In this document: one piece after another, positions 34,084-44,197 of the stretch | Numbering within the stretch: the first letter of the stretch is position 1 | How the letters are laid out: each line of letters starts with the position of its first letter | Assembly: GCA_951230915.1 (NCBI GenBank) | Contig: OX579635.1 | Location: 3,720,001-3,784,000, forward strand | Source: Antitrichia curtipendula | Lineage: Eukaryota > Streptophyta > Bryopsida > Hypnales > Leucodontaceae | DNA: 64,000 nt | Reading direction: 5' to 3' | Translations under genes and position numbers: made by a program | Notes under the pieces: model-generated | The model's database searches: none | What the model was told of the DNA's origin: nothing | What the model saw: only the letters and a program-made list of their open reading frames with translations

Positions 34084-34470
34084 TGTGTGAGGCGTAGAGC
34101 GCGGACTTGGCAAAGAAATGAGGGCGGGGACTCGCTTTATATAGTTCCCCCGCTCTTCAAGTACCCGCCCCGACACGTGCCGTCCACGCCCCGTCCTCCT
34201 CACGTTTCCGCCCCAGTCGCTGGAGTTCCCGCCCCAGTCGTTGGAGTTCCCGCTCCAGTCGCTGGAGTTCCCGCCCCAGTCGCTGGAGTTCCCGCCCCAC
34301 TCACTGGAGTCCCCGCCCCCACTCACTAGAGTCCCCGCCTCCACTGTCTGGAGTCCCCGCCCCTACTGGATGGAGTCCTTGCCCCCACTCAATGGAGTCC
34401 CTGCCTTGACTCTGGAGTCCCCGCCCTGACTCTGGAGTCCCCGCCCTGACTCTGGAGTCCCCGCCCTGCA
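34084..34470 (-). repeat. Right subterminal GC array (GGAGTCCCCGCCC)
   Basis: After a short G-rich portion beside the kinase promoter (34084-34130), the array turns C-rich on the top strand: repeated GGAGTTCCCGCCCCAGTCGCT and GGAGTCCCCGCCCTGACTCT units from 34165 to 34470. It is thus inverted relative to the left-end array, with the right terminus 146 bases further on. It doubles as upstream sequence of the kinase gene. Confidence 0.8.
34136..34143 (-). promoter_or_regulatory. TATA box of kinase-like gene
   Basis: The minus strand reads TATATAAA about 185 bases upstream of the chosen start codon, between the two orientations of the GC array. Confidence 0.55.
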
Positions 34471-34616
34471 TGTTCCTAAATCCACGTGGCGTCCTCGTGG
34501 CGTCCACGTGGCCTACTTTTTTGGTTTCATAAAGTCAACTTTGTGTTGGCTGTATCGGGCGGGTGAGACCTCTAACGGACGGGCGAACCGGACGTCCGTA
34601 CAGTATGACAACCATG

Positions 34617-34624
34617 CTTTTACT
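34617..34624. repeat. 8-bp target-site duplication, right copy
   Basis: CTTTTACT follows the right terminus directly and is identical to 17317-17324. Confidence 0.85.
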
Positions 34625-34855
34625 TTTGTTTTCATATTAGTGATAACTTTGCTTGATAACTTAATGGAGTACACCTACCATTATAGACTAATTTTGAACC
34701 CCTACAAACTAATTTTTAAATCAGTTCAAGCATTGAAGGTATTTAACGTTTGAATTGATGAGAAATTTGAAACCGAGTTGAATCTGACCACAGAGGTTGG
34801 AAACTGATAATGAAGTCATTCAACTTTCATAGTCGTTTAGGAAATAAAATGAAGT

Positions 34856-37800
34856 TCATCCCACATGGACCAAAGTTGTCAGGATTAGGAGAATCTTACT
34901 CTTAGCAAGAGCGTCCGCTTTGCCAGTGAGGTTTTGGACCAGATCAACAAAGCTCTTCTTGAATGATGCAACGCCCTCATGCTCTAACTGGAGACCAACA
35001 TCCTTCCAACGAATGCCCAACTCTTCCACCTTGTCATAAACCCTTTTCGCAGCGGGCAAATCCGCATCAATTGTTCTCGCCACAACTCCGTGGTCGACAA
35101 AGGCGTTCAGTGCCACATCAGGCATGGTAGTAACCTACACAGTATGGATAGCATCATAATTAGAGCAGGAAGTGCAGTACACAAGATTCTGCTCTTCAAA
35201 CGTGAGCAATAGAGATTATGTCCAGGAGTACAATTGTAAAGAGCAAGGAAACATAATTATTTTTGGGCCAAATTGATTTCATCAAACCGATTTAGAATAA
35301 GGTTATATAAAAAATTCATCAATCGTGAAAAATTGGGAGAATATTCAACTTGTTTCGAGCTAATGTAGAGTTAAGCAATCGATCGATGGAAGTATATCAT
35401 GAGGTCTCACGTTAAATTTTAATGATATTCATCAATAAATTTTCTACTTTTTCCAATTATTCAGTTATGCTGAACCTGAATTATTTAGCGACAAACTATG
35501 GTGTCTATTAAGGTAAATTGTAAGTTCTTGACTTGGGCAAACTCACAGTGTCAGGGCCAATAAGAGGATTGACGTAGAGAGTATCCGGGTATGAGGGGTC
35601 CTTCACACCAGTTGAAGCCCAAAGCGCTCTCTGCTTCTGTGCACTACGTTTTGCCAAGGCCTCCCAACGCGGACCTGAGAATTTTCCCTCGTAGAGCTTG
35701 AACGCTAAAGCAGCTTGTGCATTTGCAGCCTGAACCATGCAAAGTATCACTAAATCACGAGACTGAAAATCAAGTGATTCTCACCAATACATGTTATGGC
35801 TACTTGAGCATCAACGATTCATCCCCAAACCAGACTTTTGCTCAAAAATCCCTAACACTAGCAGAAATTCCTGCGAGGGTATTCTATAATATGTAACTGC
35901 TTTAAAACTCTGTCTACTAGGAGGTCATTTAACGCGGTATGAAACATAAAGTCTTCCAATTGGTAGGTTTTCTAGAATACCTCTGGGAACTGGGATTTCT
36001 ACCAATGCAGTCAAATACAACTTTCGTAGCATAGTCACAATTTACAAAAATTGACCGAAGACGAGTTCCACGTATTTACAATCCACATTGAGATTCGAGT
36101 TCTCAACATCTCTGTCCTATAGATGACACACACTACAAAATGTGCACAGTTTATCATATATATTTAAAAATGAAGGTGTCATGAACTAACGACAGACAGA
36201 TTGCATGCTCTGCTGAGAGAGTTCAATCAATTCATGGGTACAGTTGTTCTGTATTCATCAAACAGAAGATAAATACCTTGCCCTTAAGCTCAAGTGCCTC
36301 TTTTGTGCCGATTGCATTTAGCTTTTTGTCAACCAATGCATCCACGCGGCTGACAAAAAACGATGCAACACTTGCAATCTTCGACAGGTCTCCTTGAACA
36401 GCCTCAAGACCATCTAGGTATGCATCAATGACTGCTTCATACCTCGCTAGAGAAAATATAAGCTGCGAGGGAGAGAGTGATTGCGTCAGTGATAAGCTTG
36501 AGCAGAAGTTTCTTAATCACTAAAGAACAAAGGACCCATGGTTTTCTTAATTCAATTGACCATATTGTGAAACACAAAACACAATTTAGAGGGGTACCAA
36601 ATTTTCTATCATCAGAATTAGTGAAGGACATTGCATGTGTTGGTCCAGAAACTAAAATATTTTAGCCAAAAGAAAGTCTCCATTCGACCTCTACTCAAAA
36701 ACTGCAAAAAAATTACATGAAGCCCCATTTGACCCTTTTGAAGTTAAATCTTCATGCCAATGCCTGAAATTCATTACAGAACTCACCGTCACATTTACAC
36801 TGATAGACGAAGTGATAACTTGCTTGATAGACTCGATGCACTCAAGTATTGCAGGGATCTTGATAAGAACGTTGGCTCGATTTACTCTCTGGCGCAGATA
36901 CTTCGCAGAATCAATGGTGGCTCGAGTCTCGTTAGCCAATAGAGGAGAAACTTCAACAAAAATGTAACCATCGCCGCCACTACTCTTTTCGTAAAGAGGT
37001 AAAAACAAATCACACGCATCCTGAATGTCTTTAATCACCAGTTCCCAGTATGCTTCCTCCACATTCTTCCCTTCTCTAATGCAATGCCTGTCACCAAACC
37101 ACAAGGAAGGTATAAATGCAGCAGTAACGTTGAAAGCTTCAGCAGTGACGTTGTACGAATAGAATGAGGACAATAACACGATTTCCAAGCCATTGTAAGG
37201 TTGTTGTTGTTTCTCTACTCAAAGTGTGAAACCCAATGCTTTTTTTTTCCGATTTATATGTTTTTTCAGACACATTAGATTCTTTCGGAAGCTTTAAGCA
37301 ACATCGAAAAAATAGAATTTTCCTCATAGGGGAGGTCTCACTATGATCCCTACTATGGAGAGCCTCTATACGATCACTGAGGCCATAGGGAGAATCCTCC
37401 ATAAAGCATGAAGAAGATGCAATGCTTGATATTCTCAAAACTTCCTGGAATAGTCCAATTTTAACTGGAAACATTGTTTTCTGGAATGAAATTCTCTCAA
37501 TTAGGTGACGATTGAAGAGACATAGAATTACCTGAACTGATCATCGTACTCTGCGGACCCTGTGATTGCCTTCTCAAAGATCTGTAAAGCAGAACGGAGA
37601 GTGATAAGACTTAAACGCATGCAAAGCCCACTTCAAGCAATATAATTCTGATTCATAACATATTTTCGTAAAGTCTTGCAGCTAGTAGACCAGGTCCGCA
37701 AGCACACTACCATTGGGTTACTGGTGACTCCACGAACACCACTCTTGATGAAAGGCTCCAACATGGTCACAGGGCGACGAAGGTTATCATACCACGGGCT

Positions 37801-38556
37801 CTGCTTCTGTTGGTCATACATGTCATGTAGAAGCGTCTTCTTCTCCGTGGAGAGAGTGTTCCAACATTTGCACATAAACAGGAGATAAAACGAAAAGCAA
37901 AGAGTCAGGATCACCATTTCCAAACCTAGCCACACTGTTCAAAAATTCCTTAACAAACATGAGACTTCATTCATAGCATTCTTAACTTGTTCTAAAAGAT
38001 TGCAACCACCATACTGTTCATCTAACATATAAAAAACCAAAAGATCATTTGGGCACAATCAATATGGCTACGAATAGTGCACTACTTCTGCTTGCTCACA
38101 AGTGTCAATCCGGGAGGTCTGAAACTAATAGATGTCAAGGGCTTCTTTCTCAAAACTCAAGATTTTGTGTCAAAAAAAGAAGATGTCAGAGGATACCCTA
38201 ATTCTTCCTTGAATTAGAAGGCGTATACAAGGAGTTGGAAGCTCCTTTATATTGAAAATGGACCAAATAGTCTCCTCATTCTCGAAAGAGGATTATGATA
38301 ATAAGCACACGAATATATTTCAAGCTTGAAAGTAGATCAGAGAATTAGCTTACTTGGCCAGCTGCGTCACTGGTGCTGTATTCACAGGCAAGGATCGGGT
38401 GCAGAACGACGCTGCTTGCAACGATGGCATCATCTTCAGACCCACAAAATTCTCCGAAGGAATTATTGTAGCCCCATTTTTTGTTCGCCCCTCAAAACTC
38501 GTCCCGAGATTAGTTCCCACTATCGCAGTCGAACAGTGCATCTTGAAAGCTGCCAT
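34856..38556 (-). CDS. TAL: Transaldolase, plastid type
   Basis: Transaldolase moves a three-carbon unit between sedoheptulose 7-phosphate and glyceraldehyde 3-phosphate in the pentose phosphate pathway. Exons supported by GT-AG sites and matching phase are 37581-37532, 37087-36787, 36462-36277, 35729-35547 and 35134-34856, preceded by an exon ending at 37711 (through [11 protein letters not shown] and [11 protein letters not shown]). Motifs include [39 protein letters not shown] (Schiff-base Lys), [26 protein letters not shown] and SGPRWEAL. The first exon (38556-38354) encodes a Ser/Thr-rich N-terminus typical of a plastid transit peptide and ends in phase 2 at a GTAAGC donor. The 5' edge of the second exon is unclear: near 37865-37885 no AG fits the phase, so a small exon may be missing or the site is mutated. 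The body of the gene is intact. It is the main host gene of the window. Confidence 0.9.
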
Positions 38557-39665
38557 CTCCAGAACCTGAAATGGCAGACAATTGCGAGAATCAAAGACAA
38601 GGAATCATCTTCTTTTGTCAGAAGACTCATTTTCTCGGGATAGTTACATCTAATACGGAGCTGCCATGGTACTCACGAGAAGCCAACCTACGGTTCTGTT
38701 TCAATCAACCCATGAAACTAGCAACTTAGGTCACATAAATCATGTGGAAATGAGAAATTGCAAAGCTCCCGGCGCACAATGGTGCGGAGCGCTTTCTTTT
38801 GCTGCCGCAAGGAATCCACCTCCGTTCCTGCAGAGTTCCTGAGCGTGGCCATGGTGGTCAACACTTCTGTCCCAGTTGCGCTACAACCTTCTGCACTCGG
38901 TCTTCTGTATGCCCTAATTCTGCCTCAGTCACCGAACCTTAACTAGCTCCTCCACTTTGCTTTCGGCCACCACCAAATGAAGTCAGAAATCACATCAGAA
39001 CTCTCTCAAATCTGTTACTAACTTAGTGTCCTCATTCCTGAACTTCATCTCGCACATAATTCACTGCATTGCAACCCTAAAAATCAAGCTCAAGGCAAAG
39101 CTTGTGATATTGACGCAACATGCGCTCAGTTGAGGGATGAGATTAAAACATATGGCATTGTCGAATTTAGAGTAGGTGATGAAATATACTACGATACCTT
39201 TACACTGCAATCCAGTGTGGTGGGGAAGTACTGATTTTTTTACTTAAGAGCTTCTTGTGAACTTCCATTCTTCATGCAAGCTCCTAATGAGGGAATCTTG
39301 CCTTGTGAGTTTCATGTCGGTTCCATTGTGTAAGTGTGCTTACAAAAAAAGGCTTCCAATTCATTGTTTGCAGTTGATTGTCTTGCTGCAAGTGGCAGCA
39401 GTACACGGGCACTGAACTCACCACTCACAGATGAATGTGATCCACGTTCAGCACAAATCAGATGCACACAAAAGTCCCACAAATGGCAAATTCAAGATTG
39501 TCCATAACCTTTACATTATTTATCCAAACGAAAACGAACCAAAGCTTTACATGTAGCCAAAAATATAATCTATGAGACCCCAAAATTCAAAAAATTCCAG
39601 TTTATTGAATGCAAAAAGTTACTCAATCTCCCCGACGCCTCTGCGACGAACTTTCATGGAGAACC
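38557..39665. other. Intergenic DNA between transaldolase and HBD gene
   Basis: Presumably contains the transaldolase promoter and leader on the left and the 3' region of the next gene on the right. No other coding sequence was recognised; a plus-strand frame at 38758-38946 shows no domain. Confidence 0.4.
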
Positions 39666-40073
39666 CTAGTACTTTAGTTTTGCTAGATAACTCTGTGCCT
39701 CTTTCAAAGTTTTAAAACTTCTGAACTCCTGACCTTTATAACCATTTACTTGCCGCTTACACGTCTCCCAACTATCATACACTCCAGGTCGGAACCCCCT
39801 TCTCACTGCATAGAATTTCTTTGGCTCAATTCTTCCGGCAGCAGAATATGCGTCGACAGGAAGGGAATGTACAATATTTGGCTTGCGGACTGCAGAAGAC
39901 TCCGTAGCAGCCTTCACTTCTTGAACTGCAACAACAGAGAGAGGCAAATCCGACGCTTCATCTTGAAGTCGACGCCACAATCGTGCACAAAGAATATCGC
40001 TCACCATGACAAAACAATGCGCCAAGATTTTGTGCAGAGAAGCCAAAAATGCCCACAGCAGCAACAACATCAA
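39666..40073 (-). CDS. Small protein with RNase H1 N-terminal (hybrid-binding) domain
   Basis: A 135-codon frame. A hydrophobic N-terminal stretch (MMLLLLWAFLASL) is followed by a linker. Residues 84-133 then form the hybrid-binding domain found at the N-terminus of eukaryotic RNase H1: KKFYAVRRGFRPGVYDSWE, then CKRQVNGYKG, EFRSFKTLKEAQSYL. This small fold binds RNA-DNA hybrids or double-stranded RNA. No RNase H catalytic domain follows before the stop, and none is seen downstream on this strand. Either this is a stand-alone binding protein, or a truncated gene, or a last exon with the true start further upstream. The domain call is firm; start and function are not. Confidence 0.65.
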   Translation of the reverse strand: MMLLLLWAFLASLHKILAHCFVMVSDILCARLWRRLQDEASDLPLSVVAVQEVKAATESSAVRKPNIVHSLPVDAYSAAGRIEPKKFYAVRRGFRPGVYDSWETCKRQVNGYKGQEFRSFKTLKEAQSYLAKLKY

Positions 40074-40297
40074 ATCGGCTGTACTTAAAGGACGTTCCTA
40101 ACAAACACCTGATCTCTCATGGGAAACTCTAGCGCCATAATCTGCCATAGTTTTGCTCCTCTCAATTCCTAGAAAATAGAAAGCTTCAAATCTTAGGAGA
40201 AGAGAGGATGAAGGAGTTGACACGTAATGGTCAACTGAATAGAGAAAAGATTGAATTCATATAGGATGGATGTCACTCTTTTGGTATTAAGATTAAA

Positions 40298-40405
40298 GAA
40301 AAATAGGGGTTCTGTTGCAACTACGAGTTTTTGAGTTGCAGTGGCCACAGTTGCACTGTAGTTGCATTATAGTTGCATTATAGTTGCACTATAGTTGTCG
40401 CAGCA
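40298..40405. repeat. Left terminal inverted repeat with AGTTGCA units
   Basis: Inverted partner of 43790-43974; contains repeated TAGTTGCACTATAGTTGCA. The outermost bases are mutated compared with the right copy. Confidence 0.75.
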
Positions 40406-41578
40406 CAGGATAAGCAATTCCCATGTTATACTCCCAAAAACCACTCTAAAGCATAACAAAGTGACTCTAAAGATCGAACCCACGAGATTCTGTGAAGTAT
40501 CTAGCCTTATTAACGAACTAAGCCAAGTCAGTAGTAATATCCATCTTTTCCGGTCCTCCTTCTATGACCGGAAGTTCAAACACCCAGAAAACAAAGGACC
40601 GGATTCTTTCTATCTTCTGATTCCAGCTAGTCTTCCGGTTATCGAATCCAACACAACCCGAGGACCCTATCTCTTCCGGTCCGGGTATCCGTCTAGGCCA
40701 ATCCGCTCTAGACAACTCACAACCATTTTCTCTCCTATCTGGTTTGGTTTTACCTCTGTTTAGCCATCAGAGGGTTCGCCACTTGCTTTTCAGAGTGGTA
40801 GGCCCACCACACCTTCCGTGACTTATAGTGGCTGAAGACCCACTTTCCAAATCTCTTCCTTCCTAGGCTAGTACGGATCCGGTTTGGTCCTTCACAGCAA
40901 TCCAGATTGCAATCCGGTCCACTAGTCACACAAAGACCCCCCATACGATCCTCTCAATACTACAACGACCCTGATGTCATCCTATTCCGTGCGAAGCTAA
41001 GGCGGTTACAAGTGCACCCGTCCATTCCAACGTCAACTAGAATTCTTCCGTTTACTGTTAAGATGGTGAGACCTCACAGGAGATCGGACACTCAACCGGA
41101 TTTCTCACCCAGGAATTCTAGCGCGACTAAGGACTCCTTCCCTATCCGCCTAGCCTAACAACGGTTTTCTCACCCGGAATCTCAAACTCTAGACGCGCTG
41201 AGGCACTGAAGTTCACTCCCAACTCTATCCTATCCGCTCACATGCACTTAGAACCAAGAAAAACACCAAGGGGAGAAATCCCATCGCATCCGCTCGCGCC
41301 TTCCGAACTCCCTCACGCATAATCCTGCCAAGACATGGGAGATCATACAACAAAGAAGCACAAGGAGAAAACACAAAGAAAGATGCAGAGGGAAAGACTC
41401 CCAGTCCTCAGCACAAGGACTGAATTATATACACTTTGAGAACTTCCAAAAATAACAAAAGGCAAAAAGAGCCATTAAAAGTCAACCTAAATCCGGATCC
41501 TAACTTCCGGTCCTCCTAACACTACCGGATCGGATTACTAATCCGGATCCGTTCCTATCCTATCCTTCCTAACTTATT

Positions 41579-43222
41579 CTACATCGCTATCCCGCGCCCC
41601 AACGAAGGACTCTTGGGCTCCGCCTCCAATTGCTCAAAGACTTCTTCCAAGTTCCTGTTCCGCTCTCCGGCCATCGGATTTGGCATGTCAGAACCGGGAG
41701 AGTCTTCGATGTTGATCGGCGCGGTCTAGGAAGGCTGACTCGGCTTTGACTGCGGAGTCTGGTCCTTTCCTTCCCTTGGGTCCGGCACTTCCGGAAACGA
41801 TTCTGGCATGGAGATGTCCGATAGGTGGACCCTCATCGATCCGGTCAGCTTCTGTGTACACTCCTCCATCCGGTCTGCCGCTCCTCGTGCTAAGACCAAA
41901 TTCTTCTCCACCTGCTCGGTGAAGTCAGTCAGGATCCGGACTATCCGGGTACCGGATAGTTTCTTCTCCTCTAAGACTTTCTCATCGGAGAGTTTGGCCC
42001 TGACTGCCACGCTTCCGGTCTCACCGAAAGTCGCCTTCACCGATTCCGCCACCTTCTGCGTCTCGTCCGCCATTATCCGGGTGGCGGCCATATCTTCCTT
42101 GAAGGTGGCCACTTCCGCCTTCAACATGTCGACCTCCTCTTGAAGTCGACGGATCTCCGCTTCCTGCTTCCGGATCTCGACCGGATTGGTGATGCACTCC
42201 GCTACCTTCCCTGGCAACTTGCTATCCGGTGCTGCCTGCACCAACTCTCCGATCTGGTTTAGGGCGATTCTCTTCGCCTCCCAGTCCAGGCGGATGTCGA
42301 CGAGGATCTTCACCAATTTCTCGAACGGGTCGACCGGTCCCTTCTTCGAACAGCCTGCCTTCTCCCCTTCCGGTGTCTTCTCCTTTCCGGTTTTATCACC
42401 GAGTGGAGATCCTCTTCCAGTCGGAGACGTCGTCTTGTGCCGCTTGGGCTGCCTCTCCGCCTCTTCTTCATCTTCTTCTTCTTCTTTGGTCTCGGATCCG
42501 GTTTCCTCTTCCTCCTCGTCCGTTTCCGATTCTCCGTATTTCAGGAGATTTTCCTGGGCCTTCCACTCCTTCTCTTCCGAGTCTAAAAGGAGCTGGTGTT
42601 GCTCATAGAGGTGGAAGAGGTAGGGACACACGGGTGTCGGCCTACTCCTTCAGATCCTCGTCGCCAACTGGGCCACCAGATCGAACATGATCCGGGCCCA
42701 GTCCGCTTTCCGGTCACCGCTCAGGGCACCGAAAATAGTGTTGCCGAGGGTGATTGTCACCCTTGTCGGCTTCTCCGGATGGAGGATCGGGATCAGGAAC
42801 TGTAACAGTTTCTGGTGCCGGTTGTCGATGCAGTCTTCCACCGCGTATCCGTCCTTGGGGTTGACTGCTCCTCGGAACTTGCCCTGGACGTACTCGTCCT
42901 TCCGGTTTGCCATCCCGTGGCCTCCTGCCCGGAACTTATAAACCTCCCTCCAGATCTCTTCCGTCCATTGCGCCGGAACACAGCGGATCGTGTTGTCAAA
43001 CTGGTTCGTCCACTTCCCCTGGATCTCCTTCACCATCCGCTCGTCCTTAAATCCCCAGGGTTTGTCGAGCAAACCCTGGCACCCCATCCGGTTGAGATCC
43101 AACCGGAGCATCTCCATCTCCTCCTCTGTCGAAGGGAGAACCGGAACTACCTTCCGGAGTTTAACCGGAGCCGACGACGTGGATGGGCCTGGTCTGTTCC
43201 GCCTAAGCTGCGGCATGGACAC
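41579..43222 (-). pseudogene. Unknown coiled-coil protein gene, copy 1, two in-frame stops
   Basis: One frame of 548 codons starting MSMPQLRRNRPGPSTSS. The first 190 residues contain a conserved-looking globular region (TEEIWREVYKF, MANRKDEYVQGKFRGA, HPEKPTRVTITLGNTIFGAL). A very acidic Glu-rich region and a basic KRHKTT follow, then a long coiled coil (EIRRLQEEVDMLKAEVATF and on) and a tail ending GERNRNLxEVFExLEAEPKSP. In-frame stops occur at 42650-42652 (TGA) and 41726-41728 (TAG). In copy 2 (50171-51790) both positions are sense (Lys, Gln). No protein family was recognised; the layout resembles DNA-binding accessory proteins of transposons, or a gag-like protein. No LTRs, reverse transcriptase or integrase are seen. 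TATA box at 43488-43497, about 265 bases upstream. Confidence 0.75.
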
Positions 43223-43487
43223 AGACTAGATCTAAGACAGTCCTTTCCGATTCTACCTCATACAGTCCTAGCCGCACGTCCCGTTCTCACGTTCTCTCTC
43301 CGATCTCAACCGGAATCCTGCACAGCGATCGGTACGCAACCGGGAACCTACCCTGCAACACACCTCTAACACTCGCACACTCACGCACACACGCAAACAC
43401 TCACACAGCGCCGAAGCACAAGGAGCGCGACAAAACACTCTCACCAAATGGAGTTTGGAAAAAGGAGTGCGACTGAGGAGGTGCTGG

Positions 43488-43497
43488 CCTTTTATAG
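43488..43497 (-). promoter_or_regulatory. TATA box of unknown gene, copy 1
   Basis: The minus strand reads CTATAAAAGG. The same promoter region, including a GTGAGTG-rich leader, precedes copy 2, where TATAAAG is at 49892-49898. Confidence 0.6.
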
Positions 43498-43789
43498 TCT
43501 CTCCGACCTAAAAGCCGTCATGATGACGTTTACCGGTCCGGTCCCACCAATCCGGTCTAACCCTAATCCGGTTCTATACCCCCAATCCGGTCCACTACTA
43601 CTTCCGGACAAGGATCCGATTTCTATCCGGTTCCTAGGTGTCACCACTAGGATTGGATTCGTTTGAACTACTCCACTATTTCAATGTCTTTCCTAATTTT
43701 CCGTCCTCTGCTGTTTCTAGACAAAACCTACATACTAATTGATAGTTTCCGTTCTGTTTTCTAGATAAACAACTGAAAACCAAAAATTC

Positions 43790-43974
43790 GGACTGCGACA
43801 ATAGTTGCACTGTAGTTGCACTGTAGTTGAGTGCAACTACTGTGCAATTATAGTGCAACTATAGTGCAACTATAGTGCAACTATAATGCAACTATAATGC
43901 AACTACAGTGCAACTGTGGCCACTGCAACTCAAAAACTCGTAGTTGCAGCAGAACCCCTATTTTTCTTCTAGTG
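43790..43974. repeat. Right terminal inverted repeat with TGCAACT units
   Basis: Tandem TGCAACTATAG units followed by GGCCACTGCAACTC and the terminal TTTTTCTTCTAGTG. It is the complement of 40298-40405, with extra repeat units. Confidence 0.8.
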
Positions 43975-44197
43975 ATATATTACCGTTCTGTGATGAATGT
44001 TACACGTCATTGTTCTTTCTCTTCATTGTTTCAGCTGTATGGGAGAAGGTTTAGGGTTTATGCATAGAAGATTGGCTAAGTTGAACGCCTTCTTTTGTTA
44101 GTTTAGTATTTCCTTTCTAAAGTACAAGCATATTCAAAAGGCAATTGCAGTGGTTGCAATTTAAATTGCAGTGAGATTGGAACGGAGCCAAAGTAGG

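Larger units (their letters stand above)
17325..34616 (-). mobile_element. Giant cargo-carrying hAT transposon, 17.3 kb
   Basis: The left end is CAGGGTTGTCATA and the right end, read inward on the minus strand, is CATGGTTGTCATA (12 of 13 identical). Both ends continue into GGACGTCC/GGACGGACGGGC-type sequence, and perfect CTTTTACT duplications flank the whole. Inside, from left to right, are a GC-rich array, an intact hAT transposase, further GC arrays, T-rich repeats, a nested Tc1/mariner copy, a RING-H2 gene, and a kinase-like gene next to an inverted GC array at the right end. All three protein genes are intronless and on the minus strand. Typical plant hAT elements are a few kilobases with one gene, so the size and cargo are unusual. 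An alternative is that cargo genes arrived by later insertions, but no separate boundaries are visible around them. Confidence 0.85.
40290..43974 (-). mobile_element. CACTA-type element enclosing one unknown gene
   Basis: The right end (43790-43974) finishes TTTTTCTTCTAGTG, the complement of CACTAGAAGAAAAA. Read inward it matches the left end (from about 40298) almost base for base: AAATAGGGGTTCTG, AACTACGAGTTTTTGAGTTG, CAGTGGCCACAGTTGCA and repeated TAGTTGCACTATAGTTGC, to TTGTCGCAG. These are inverted repeats of more than 100 bp. The outermost left bases (40290-40297) are mutated and no clean 3-bp duplication is seen (TTA against ATA). Inside is a single gene of unknown function on the minus strand with about 1.2 kb of trailer. 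There is no transposase, so movement would depend on a tnp2 source such as the neighbouring gene. Confidence 0.75.

Noticed and set aside
34054..34507. Gly/Trp/Asn-rich repeat protein beside the kinase gene
   Set aside because: It is a translation of the right-end GC array, with equal-sized frames on the other strand.
42186..43369. Plus-strand frames of 140-184 codons
   Set aside because: Antisense to the unknown coiled-coil gene, whose minus-strand frame is conserved with copy 2.
10283..43974. One CACTA element spanning both distant CACTA-type ends
   Set aside because: The left end at 10283 and the right end at 43974 differ past the first bases; the right end pairs far better with 40298.
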